NCBI RefSeq assembly: GCF_937616625.2
Contig: NC_065571.1
Location: 17,362,501 to 17,426,500 of the forward strand
Origin: Mercurialis annua
Lineage: Eukaryota; Streptophyta; Magnoliopsida; Malpighiales; Euphorbiaceae
DNA: 64,000 bases
Direction of reading: 5' to 3'
Shown here: in pieces, positions 54,597-64,000 of the stretch
Layout of the letters: every line of letters starts with the position of its first letter
Numbering within the stretch: the first letter of the stretch is position 1
Notes under the pieces: generated by a model
Told to the model about the DNA's origin: nothing
What the model saw: the letters and a program-made list of their open reading frames with translations, nothing else
Databases searched by the model: none
Translations under genes and position numbers: made by a program

Positions 54597-56595
54597 TAAC
54601 TATTCTATAAGTGTGAAGGGGGGACAGGCAAAATTACGATATTAGCCTTCAAAAATTAAAAAAATTACGAAGTTTTCTTTTTATAAAAAGAAAATAAAAA
54701 GTTGAGTACAATTATAATTCTAATAATTATCAGTAAAACTCGATATGAAAAAAGTAACAAATCAATTACTAATTTCTGATGATTAAAAAAACCTAATAAT
54801 TCTCTAACGATCTACTGTCCTATTAGAATTCATCCAAAACAAAAAAGCTCATTAATTGTTAGTATCAGAGTTCACTACCAACTCTTACACATAGGGTTTG
54901 CATGGTTGGCAATAGTTACGTAAAATAAAAAGAAATAAAAGAGACACAAAAAAAATTTAAAAACATTGTAGAGGAATGAAGTCAGATAAGTGTTTCTTAA
55001 CTTTTTAAATTTCCGTTAGTTACACCTCAGTTAAATACAAATACTTAAAAACATTGTAGAGGAATGAAGTCAGATAAGTGTTTCTTAAATTTTTAAATTT
55101 CCGTTAGTTACACCTCAGTTAAAAACAAATACTACGAAGTTAAAAAGGACTCTTATATGGATACGAACAATTAATTTTTTTAATAAAAATAATTTAAATA
55201 AAATAATACAAATTAAATAAAAATCTAACTTCAATAAAGAAAACAAGTTTAGTTAGAATTCTTACAAATTAGATAGTACTTCAATTAAAAACAAATACAT
55301 TTAATTTATAAGCTATAAAATCTACGTCTTGAAAAACTACCGCTCACTCAATTGGTTTAACATTAATTAGTTTACTTTGTATTATTTGTATTATATTCAA
55401 TTCAATTATGTGATGTTTTTTTCATTTACTTAATTAAATCGTAATCATAGAAATTGAGGTGAAATTGATGTTTTTATTTCTGTAGAGATGAGTAGGAGAT
55501 TTCTCCCTCGCCTTTATTTTCTACGTATGCGAACGGTCAAGGCGAGCGCAAGGTCCATTTCCAATGGAATTGTAGTATTATCCAACCTTTTTAATGTGAG
55601 TTGATGATTTTGATTTTATTTGCTTGCTTTCTTTGTAGACGGGTTGATTTGTATTGTTAAATATCTTGATTTTTAATATATAGATTAATTATTTTTGACG
55701 GGTCATTGTAATTTATATATACTGGAAATTTTTTATTTGTTTTAAGAACCGTAAACTACTGTTACAACTGATGCAATTGTTCTTTTAGAATTAAATTGTT
55801 GAAAATAGAACATGTATTTAAACAATGTTTATTGTGGATATGCATAAGTGTTTAGGGAAGAAAAAGCAAGGAAGTGGCGCAAAATTTTGAATTGAAAGGC
55901 ATTAGGATGATTGCAAGGCAAATATGATATGAGCATGTGATTTGCATAACATGTTAAAAAAGTAAATAAACGTGTTTTATTTTTTTTAATGAAAATATAA
56001 AAATAAATAGAAATATAATTTTAATGTACAAGAGTTTAACTCTAATAGAGATTTAATTGCAGCAGGATAAGACAAATAAAAGTTTAATGTCAAATTGATT
56101 AAATAAATTAAAAAAAATATAATTTATCAATAATCTTTGCTAAAATTAGAATGACTAGCAGTCTAGAAAACTTAAATTAATATAGCTATTCTTATAATAA
56201 ATGAAGAAAATAATTAAAATTTCAAATCCTATATTTTTTTATTTCTGTATTGATTCCAACTCTTATACTGCCAAACAGATACATTAATCGATATTATACT
56301 TTGTGATGAGTTAAACTTATTTACATAATTATCCACAAGCTCTTATTTTAAATTTATTACAATTTCAATTTAAATAAAATAATTTTAATAATTTTTTGAA
56401 AATTAAAATATTTTATTTATTAATAATATTTAATATACATAATGGGTCATATAAATGTCCCATGTGCGTAGCATGTGGTAAAACGCTACAATTTACTAAC
56501 AACTAAACTATTCTATTTAATATTTTAATTATTATTAAATATATAACGGGTCATATTAATATCGCTCACGTGCGTAGCACGTGGTGAAAAACTAG
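54597..56595 (+). mobile_element. Helitron 6
   Basis: Starts TAACTATTCTATAAGTGTGA. Ends with CTCACGTGCGTAGCACGTGG and CTAG at 56592-56595. A decayed 3' end (CATGTGCGTAGCATGTGG, ending CTAC) lies at about 56450-56490. It includes an 87-bp tandem duplication and a short exon-like stretch near 55490-55600. Confidence 0.82.
54958..55132. repeat. 87-bp tandem duplication
   Basis: Two adjacent copies from TAAAAACATTGTAGAGGAAT to CACCTCAGTTAAANACAAAT. Confidence 0.9.
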
Positions 56596-57135
56596 TACTA
56601 TATATAAAAGCACGGAGGGGGCGGGGGGACAGGCAAATTTACTGAATAATCCTTTTTAGTTTAATACTAAATAAAAGTTTTATAGTCATTAACTAATTAG
56701 TTATTTAATTAATCACTATTGTAATTAAAGTTCTAATTAGAATAAGTAGCTAAATTATCTCCAATTTAGTTTTTATTTTTAGTATGTAAAAAATAACTAA
56801 ATTGTCTCCAAATTAGTAGAAATACCTATCTTTTAGTTTGATTGAACTACAAAATTAAAATACTGTATTTGGTCAATATATTATTATTTAAATTTCTATC
56901 TTATTATTTTTAAAGATATTATTAATAAAATTAAGTTAATTATTTAATTATGTTTATTATAAAACCAAAGAAGACAAAATTCAGTATGGAAAAAAATTTA
57001 ATAACCGAATATATTATATTTATTTTTACAAAAATTCTTAACTAATTTGATATTAATTATAAATAAAAAATTAATATAATTATAATAAATTTACTACGTT
57101 ACGAGCCACGTGCATAGCACGTAATGCGAAACTAG
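56596..57135 (+). mobile_element. Helitron 7, last of the array
   Basis: Starts TACTATATATAAAAGCACGG, then GGGGGCGGGGGGACAGGCAA. Ends with CCACGTGCATAGCACGT and CTAG at 57132-57135, followed by T. 540 bp, no ORF. Confidence 0.85.
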
Positions 57136-58148
57136 TTATTTTAGAAGTCTCAAAGAGGAACGATGATCTATCACATATCAATGCAACTCTCCAATCCCTT
57201 TCTACTTTTACCATCTGTAGCTTCTTATCTGTGTCTATGGGCATGCGAGAGAACATCATTATTAGGGCATGGGAAACGGCATCTCATGGATACACATCCA
57301 ATGAAGTTAACAGGCAATCATGGAGCTGGGCGGCTCAAGATTCAAAAGCTGGATCAATCAAAATGGTGCAACTACAATCATTTACCATAGGTTATGTATA
57401 CGATTGGGTTTTGTGGTTTTCCATATGGACTTTCCAACTTCTCATCTATATGTTCCCCCGCTCCTATTTACGACACTATCACTAGCGGTTCCTGTTCATC
57501 TACTCTTCAACAATAATAAGAATTTGCATAACCCGTCCTATAATCTCAACACTACTCCTATGAGAAACAACACTACTCCTATGAGAAACAACACTATAAC
57601 CACTATAAATTCCTAGATTGCAGACAACCCCAACACCCCCCTAGCTAGTTGTCTCAGCAGACCATCAACACTCGTAGTGTATCAGCTGGCCGGAATTGGA
57701 GTACACGTACCACAACCTCTGCCAGAGTTAAGACCGGGACCATTAAGCCTAGAAGAAACCAGAAATATAGCAACTCAACGAACACTAATGTTTAAGGGAA
57801 AGAGGATCAAAATCTAGAAGAAGTCCCGACAACAAAGGACAAACATGCGCATAAATGAGATGACCCAAAAGAGAAGAATTAGGAGGTGAATAAAGGGAAG
57901 TCCACCCTCGAGGGACATGGAACTACCTCTGCTGATATGGTTCGAACCATGAATACTTTGAAAGGGGAGAGCTTTAAAGCAGCTGGCCAACACTAGACAT
58001 CAGCGCATAAAGTAATATAAACTGACAAACAACAATAGGCTACCACCACACACCCCTCTTATGCTCAGGTTGCAGGGTATGCTGGCGGAGATCATCCAAA
58101 GAACTACGCAAATGAGGATAACTAAACCAACGCTAGCTTTGAAATGTC
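57136..58148 (+). other. Degenerate coding-like sequence, unidentified
   Basis: About 1 kb of higher-complexity sequence with short open pieces in several frames (for example RAWETASHGYTSNEVNRQSW near 57260, HPSYAQVAGYAGGDHPKNYA near 58060). SYAQV-type strings occur in plant LINE ORF1 and gag proteins, so this may be decayed element coding sequence. I cannot assign it. Confidence 0.35.
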
Positions 58149-58400
58149 GGATATTAAACTCCCTGGGTCACTGAACTATGGCCATGTTACAGAAAGGTCA
58201 CTGAACGGACTTTTATTACAAACGTGTCACTGGATTGAGTTAAATGTTTCAACGGGATGTCACTTCAACAAAACGCACCGTTTTGGCTCTGAAACGAGGC
58301 CGTTTCATGCTAAGTTGGCACGCCGGATTTTGGCTACAAATCTCTCCCTTCCATGTCAGCAACTTAATGGCCACATCAGCCACACGTGGAACAGTAAAAA
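58149..58400 (+). repeat. Left terminal inverted repeat region of the MULE
   Basis: Shares several blocks with both arms of the MITE at 35198-35579 (CACTGAACT, TTATTACAA, ACGCACCGTTTT). The frame open through it is incidental. Confidence 0.7.
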
Positions 58401-58642
58401 AAAAACCCTTAAGAAATTGAAAACATCGATTTCTCTTTTCTCCATTTCTGATTGCAAACCCTAAATTGACTCTTCACTCTCTGTTTTTCCTCGCTTACTC
58501 CCTTCACAGTTTAGAAACCCTAACTAAATTCATCAGTTCCTCGTAAATTGGTTGGTTTTTCATTTATTCTGAAGTTGAAACCCTAGAATCAATTTTTTGC
58601 CTTGCCAACAGTTGAAGCCCTAAAATCGAAAACGAAGAGAAG

Positions 58643-61600
58643 ATGAACCGCGATTGGAGACCTCGTTGGGCTGGAGATCCTGCTCCAACTTATTGTAAGA
58701 TGTTACTCATTCTCATACTCTATGTAATTTCTTGAATGTTTGTAATTTTGATACATATTTTTAGTAATATCTTCACTATCTGAGTCACATTGTTTATGTG
58801 CTGTTAAGTTTTCATCATGAACACTATGTAAGTCATGTAATTAATTTAGTTATTTATTTTCATTTTGTGGCAGCTTCTGAGTCTAAAAACTTTAGTATTC
58901 GGATGCACAAAATTGTAGTGGGACCTGTAATTGGGTATGATCATAAGATATTGGGGTATATTGATGATTGTAATGCTCTGAACGTAACATTGCCTGAGTT
59001 GGTTTGTATGGCTGTGAGTTTAGGTTTAGGTGCGGATGCAGACAGGTATAAATTGTTTCATGTTTGTGATGAACAATTTGTTAAATTAATCCCACTCCGG
59101 AATGAAAGAGATGTTCTGAAGATGGCACTAAGTGTAGATTCAGAAAAAATGATAGATGTTCATGCATGTTTGCAAGTTGGTGTGAATTTATATGAGGGTA
59201 GTGATGTAGGGGAGAATCAGAATGATTATCATGATGCTTTCATTTATCCTGCTCCTGGTGGCAATGCTGGCGTGGGAGAGGATCCTGATGGCAATGCTGA
59301 TGTTGGTGACAATGAAGCTGCAGATGGTCCTGGTCAGGGTGAAGATGCTACTGAAGGTAATGAGGACAATCAGTTGGAGGAAAGTGATCTAGAAGATTCA
59401 GACTACAGTGATGACCACAGTCTAGATCAAGATGGGGATTTGCAGGCTGCTGATCTTGGAGTTGCTGACACAGAAACCAATGCAAATACTGAGGGTGGGG
59501 CCAATGCTCCTATTGGAGATGAAGAAGACTCATATCTTGCAGAGTCAAATGAGCTTTATTCATGTTCATAGGGTGATTCTGATGCAGAGGTAGATAAACC
59601 TAGGTTTTGTGAGTTCAATGAGGAAAACATGGATGATCCTGAGTTTAGTACAGGTATGAAATTCAGAAGTTTTGATCAATTTAAGGAAGCAGTGAGAAAT
59701 TTTGGGATTAAGCATCGCTATGTTATGAAGTTTAGGCCTAATGATAAGAAAAGATGCAAAGCCTATTGCAAAAAAGGATGTCCCTTCAAAATATGGGCAT
59801 CTAAAATGAACAAGGACAATCTGACAGTGCAAATCAAATCTGCAGTGTTGAAGCATGAATGCAGCAGGGATCATAACATCAGGCATGTTAATCCCAAGTG
59901 GATTGCGCAGAAGTACATCGAGCAATTCAGGGCTGATCCAAATTGGTGTTTAAGTGGAATAATTCAAGCAGTAAAGTCCAACCAGAAGGCTAGTATTGGA
60001 AGAGTATGTGCTCTTAGGGCTAAACACATAGCTCTCCTCAAGCTAAATGGTGATGAAGCTGAACAAATGAAGATGTTGAATGACTACAGGCTTGAACTTG
60101 TGAGGACACATCCTAATTCAACTGTGTTGTTCAAAAGGAGTTTAGGTGTTTTCAAGGGGATGTATGTGTGTTTAGCACCTCTCAGGGATGGTTTCATGGC
60201 TGGTTGTAGGAGGGTTATATCAATAGACGGATGCTGGCTTAAAGGGCTGTATGGAGGTCAGTTACTAGCTGCTGTAGGAATTGATGCGAATGATTGCACG
60301 TACCCGGTTGCTTGGTGTGTAGTGGACAGTGAGACAAAGGAAAATTGGATGTGGTTCCTCTCCCTATTGGCTGATGATTTACCAATCAACAATAGCTATG
60401 GCTGGTGCTTTATGAGCGACAGACAGAAGGTAACATTTAAGTCTGTTTTACACTGGTTTTATAAACTGTTAACCTGACTATGTTATAAACTGTTAGTGCT
60501 TATTTTTGACTTGGCAATGTTATAAACTGTATGCATTGTAATTATTAGTAACTGTAGATTGTAATAACTTAGGTTTAAGTTTGTTTTAGCTTAACTGGTG
60601 TGTGCATTGAATTGTTTTTCCTGAAATTTGTATATAGGGACTTATACCTGCTATTGAGACCTTGTTTCCCCATGCTGAGCATAGGTTCTGTGTTAGGCAC
60701 ATCTTATGCAATTTTAGGAAAAGTTATAAGGGAAAGGCCCTTAAGGACCTTCTGTGGGCATGTGCTAGAGCTCCTTATAGTCAGGGTTTTGATAAATGTA
60801 TGGAGGCTGTTGGAGATATCTCCAAAGGTGCCAAGGCCTATCTAAAGAGGATCACACAAGGGAAGTGGACTAGGTCAACATTCGATACCCGGTTCAAGTG
60901 TGATATGTTGTTAAACAACTTATGTGAGAGTTTTAATCATGTCATTTTGGAAGCTAAGACTAAAGGGATTATCATAATGAATGAAATGATTAGAACTAAA
61001 CTAATGGTCAGAATTCAGAAGAAGAGGGATGCCATGCGTAGGTTAGATAGTGTATTTTGCCCTAAGCCACTGAAAAAGCTAGAAAGAGGAAGGCAGATGA
61101 GTTGGTTTTACAAGGCTGTCTGGTCAGGAGGGAAAACATATCAAGTATTTGGGTTTGATGGACAGTTTGTGGTTGATAAAGGGGAGTTTACCTGTTCATG
61201 TAGGAGGTGGCAGCTGACAGGCATACCCTGTCATCATGCAATTGCTGCAATGAATGAAAATAATGAGGACCCTCAAAAGTTTATGGATGACTGCTATAGG
61301 ATTTCTACTTATCTGGATACCTATTCACATCTGCTCAATCCAACAAATGGCAAAGAACTATGGCCTAAAAGTAATGATCCACCAGTTATACCCCCCCCCC
61401 ACCAGTCAATTTCAGAAGGGGCAGAAAACAGTTGTTAAGAAGAAAGGAAGATGATGAGCTAGAGAGGCCCAGAAATAGTGGAATAGTGAATGGAAAAGTC
61501 ACAAGAAGAGGTACCATATCAAAGTGTTCTCACTGTGGTAAGAGAGGGCACAACAAGAGAATGCATGAAAAGGAAGCTGGAGCTGCTCCTGTAAGTGAAG

Positions 61601-62889
61601 TTAAAATTATTTAAATGCTTTAAATAATTATAATGCCTCAAATTGTTAACCTTAATTAACTTACATTTTGCAGGGCACCAGTAGAATGCCTCTTGGACCA
61701 AATGCTTCTACAAATGTCATGCCTGAGGAAGATCCTGCACTGAGTGAGGAGATGCCTCAGGAACCTGCTGGACTGAGTGAAGAGATGCCTCCACCAGTTG
61801 GTACTCAGGATGAAATGCCTCCACCTTTTGGTACTCAAGAAGACCCTCCTCCACCAGTTGCTACACAAGAAGACCCTCCTCCACCGGTTGCCACACAAGA
61901 AGATCAAGAACATGTTCCTCCACCTGCAAAGGTAAACTGTTTTACAATTGTGTTGTGCTCAACTGTTTGATATAACCTGTAAACTGTGTTGTAAACTGTG
62001 ATGTTGCGTTGCTGTAAACTGTGCTGTAAACTGTGTTGTAAACTGTGCTATAAACTATGCTATAAACTGTGCTGTAAACTGTGCTGTGAGTTTTGCTTAA
62101 AACTGTGTTGTGCTGTAAACTGTGCTGTAAGTTTTGCTTAAAACTGTGTTGTGCTGTAAACTGTGTTGTGCTGTAAATTGAGTTGCTGTAAATATGTGGT
62201 GTGCATGTAAGTGTGTACAATTGTTGTAAACTGTGTTGTGTTGCTGTAAATGTGTTGTGCAGAATCCCACACCCAGTGAGGATTTGGTGGGTCAGAAAAC
62301 AAGGAGGCTGGTGGACATTACTGGACCTCCAGCTAAGGGTGTGGACATTAATAGCATTATGAAAAAATTTACTGCACCTCGAGCAGCTCCATCTAGATCT
62401 GGATTACCCAAATCTTCAGCTCCAACTCCAACTCAGACCCGTGTCCTAGAATCAGCAAGTGTGAGGAAAGTTGGCAAGCCAAAGCTAGGAAGACCAACTG
62501 CTTCTGCAAGACCCAGATCTGCAACTACAGGAACTCAGGCAACTGTGCAGCCAATTCAAACTACTCCTGGGAGAACCAAGTCTCAAGCTAAAAGGACTAA
62601 GGAAACTGTGCAGCAACAGACAGTTTCAGCTAGCCTCACCACATCCACAAGTCTGCAACCACAGCTGCCAATGCCTGCTAAGCTTCCGGTTAAAAGAATG
62701 CTGGATTTGAAGCTTAAGGAAGCAGCATCAAGCAGCAAGGACCCTAAGCCACCATCTTCAAAACCTGTTGTTAGACCTAAGGCTCCAACTGCATCCACAA
62801 CTTCTAGTGCTCAGAAAGTCCCACCCTCAGCAACAAAGAAGAGGAAGATATGGGTTCCTCCGGGTCAAACCTCAAACAAAGAGCTTTGA
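58643..62889 (+). pseudogene. MULE transposase (mudrA-like), five exons, one TAG and one frameshift
   Basis: Exons 58643-58694, 58874-60429, 60638-61590, 61674-61931, 62263-62889; all junctions are GT-AG. The product starts MNRDWRPRWAGDPAPTY, then a PB1-like N-terminal region (MHKIVVGPVIGYDHKILGYI), an acidic linker, the MuDR DNA-binding region (CKAYCKKGCPFKIWAS...HEC), and the catalytic core: SIDGCWLKG and MSDRQKGL with first and second Asp, HRFCVRH, NNLCESFN with Glu. A SWIM finger CSCRRWQLTGIPCHH, a knuckle, a repeated EMPPPVGTQ region and a basic C-terminus follow. TAG at 59569 lies between linker and DNA-binding region. C10 at 61391-61400 shifts the frame; the exon total (3446 nt) is one base short of a multiple of three, so one base lost there would explain it. 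Either break could be an assembly error. Confidence 0.85.
61932..62262 (+). repeat. Intron filled with CTGTAAACTGTG(T)-type repeats
   Basis: Fourth intron of the transposase gene. It starts GTAAACTGTT and then repeats TGTAAACTGTGCTG-like units more than ten times, so many copies look like the intron's own donor (GTAAACTG). Related TATAAACTGTTA strings occur in intron 2 (60430-60637). Confidence 0.85.
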
Positions 62890-63386
62890 AGATAAGAAGG
62901 GAGACAGTTTTTGGTGGAAGTGTGTGGGGCATCAAGTATTGTAATTTATTATGTTATTTTGTTACAATGGGGGGACCATTGTTGGGTTTGAGAATATTAA
63001 ACTCTTCTTTTTGACAAGTTGGTGGTGCATTATTGCATTCTATGTACCCCACAACTTCCTTATTTACAATGTGCTGTTTAGGTTGGTGTATGTAGGGTGA
63101 ATATTAAGTGGTGTAAATTTTGGCAATTTAATATATGCAGCACCTATTATTATGACTATTATTGCAATCTCTGTCTTTGTCTGTATTCAGCAGTTTATTC
63201 TTAGCTTATGCAGATAACTTGTGCCAAATTTTATATAAAAAAAGTTAAATTCATGATTAACACAACCATTTCAATTTAACAACATAATTGAGTAACATTG
63301 AATCTAATTTAAACAACAAACTATTACACCATATTCAACCATATCAAAGTTGTATTACAGAGACATTGCAAACACTACAATCTAAA
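62890..63386. other. Convergent intergenic spacer inside the MULE
   Basis: About 500 bp between the stop of the transposase gene and the stop of the GRF gene; it would hold both 3' UTRs. No other feature seen. Confidence 0.7.
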
Positions 63387-63783
63387 CTAATTTTTGCTCC
63401 ATCTTCCTAGAAAAAATGCAAAAACTATCACAACTACATATTTTACATAAGTCCATTTCGATGTCTTCTTGTAATTATCCACAGCATCTTGTGTATCAAC
63501 CTTTTCCAGCAGTCCAAGTAGAAGAGATCTTGTTCTATTAGGCATAGCCTGATCAAACCAGTAGAAGTAATCACACCCACCTCCAGACTGTTAATTCAGT
63601 AAATGAGCATAGTGTTACTCTCAAAATCAGAAGCTGAAAAAAAGAAATGGCAATTGGGAATAAAGTTACCTGATAACCGTGGCAACCAAAGAATCGCCTG
63701 CCTGGATTCGCCTGAGTCCAAGCTGTCTTTAGCACAGCAGGTTGATTGCAATGGCAATTGGGAATAAAACTTGGATGTTCCAT
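63387..63783 (-). CDS. GRF-type zinc-finger protein with C-terminal membrane segment (104 aa)
   Basis: Two exons, 63670-63783 and 63387-63587, joined in phase 0 (Q|S). The product reads MEHPSFIPNCHCNQPAVLKT, then AWTQANPGRRFFGCHGYQ SGGGCDYFYWFD, the zf-GRF signature (Cys pair, GRRFFGC, CDYFYW), then a short helix (RSLLLGLLEKVDTQDAVDNY) and a hydrophobic end YVKYVVVIVFAFFLG followed by RWSKN. The frame is intact, so the gene may be active. It faces the transposase gene, an arrangement like mudrA/mudrB in maize MuDR, though there is no sequence claim of homology to mudrB. Function unknown; GRF fingers bind nucleic acid in other proteins. Confidence 0.85.
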
Positions 63784-64000
63784 TTCAATGGAAAAAAATT
63801 ACTAAAGGTGAAAATTTAGGGTTCCAATATGGTGGTTGCTGAAAGAAATGGGAGAAATGGAAACAAGAATAAATTAGGGCTAGCAAATTGGGAATAACAA
63901 AATTGGAATAAGAAGAAGTTAGGGCGAAGAAATTGGGGATTTAGGGTTTGAGCGGGCCAAGTGATTGAAAACGAGGAAGAAGATGACAACTTTAGGGAAA
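63784..64000 (-). promoter_or_regulatory. Upstream region of the GRF gene, likely subterminal MULE sequence
   Basis: Read on the minus strand it is leader-like (AAACCCTAAATCCCCAATTT, TTCTTCGCCCTAACTTCTTC), mirroring the AAACCCTAA-rich leader of the transposase gene at 58450-58600. It probably runs into the right TIR just past the edge. Confidence 0.45.

Larger units (their letters stand above)
58149..64000 (+). mobile_element. MuDR-type MULE, right end beyond the window
   Basis: Left end GGATATTAAACTCCCTGGGT with the subterminal block ACAAAACGCACCGTTTTGG, preceded by TGAAATGTC (58140-58148), the predicted 9-bp target site. It carries a transposase gene and a convergent GRF zinc-finger gene. 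The matching right TIR is not seen by 64000, so it should lie shortly beyond. Confidence 0.75.

Noticed and set aside
62583..62798. Minus-strand frame under the last transposase exon
   Set aside because: Shadow of the basic, Pro/Ser/Thr-rich C-terminus.
1..64000. tRNA, rRNA or organellar insertions
   Set aside because: No tRNA-like cloverleaf, rRNA core motif or plastid/mitochondrial gene was recognised; the only tRNA-related sequence is the 12-bp PBS.

Overview
The window is plant nuclear DNA, almost certainly from a eudicot. The evidence is an intron-rich malectin/LRR receptor-kinase gene, L1-type LINEs with a DUF4283-like ORF1, Helitrons, a MuDR-type MULE, and a Ty3/gypsy-like retrotransposon primed by initiator-Met tRNA. 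I cannot name the species. Only one ordinary host gene is recognisable. The rest is transposable elements, many of them nested.

Layout. 1-3197: part of a long LTR or LTR element (minus strand) packed with short perfect hairpins and a GTGCAC array. 3385-24134 (minus): 18 phase-compatible exons for the signal peptide, LRRs and malectin domain of an LRR-VIII-2-type receptor kinase. The transmembrane and kinase exons are not in the window. Intron 2 is about 15.2 kb and contains a dead LINE, split by a hAT element, which is split in turn by a 29-bp-TIR element. It also holds several foldback MITEs, one with a second hairpin array. 24357-34892: a nonautonomous hAT element just upstream of the gene start, split by a young 9.46-kb LTR retrotransposon (25075-34535, TSD CAACA) that has no pol.

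35634-57135 is a head-to-tail array of seven Helitrons. They abut exactly (each ...CTAG end meets the next TC/TA start) and carry three LINE copies. One is 5'-truncated and fused in frame to Helitron sequence. One is nearly intact, with a single TAA in ORF2. One is a minus-strand C-terminal half with an unusual insert of about 190 residues. 58149 to past the right edge: a MULE whose transposase gene (five exons) is interrupted by one TAG and one C-homopolymer frameshift, facing a convergent two-exon GRF-type zinc-finger gene. A small MITE at 35198-35579 shares the MULE termini.

The most unusual observation is that three unrelated elements (left LTR, the 25-34 kb LTR, and the foldback at 18887-20059) each carry runs of short hairpins. 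In the 25-34 kb LTR, five hairpins share one loop sequence while their stems differ completely yet stay complementary. That is the pattern expected if pairing, not stem sequence, is preserved or regenerated.

All calls come from reading the sequence. No alignment, database search or folding program was run.
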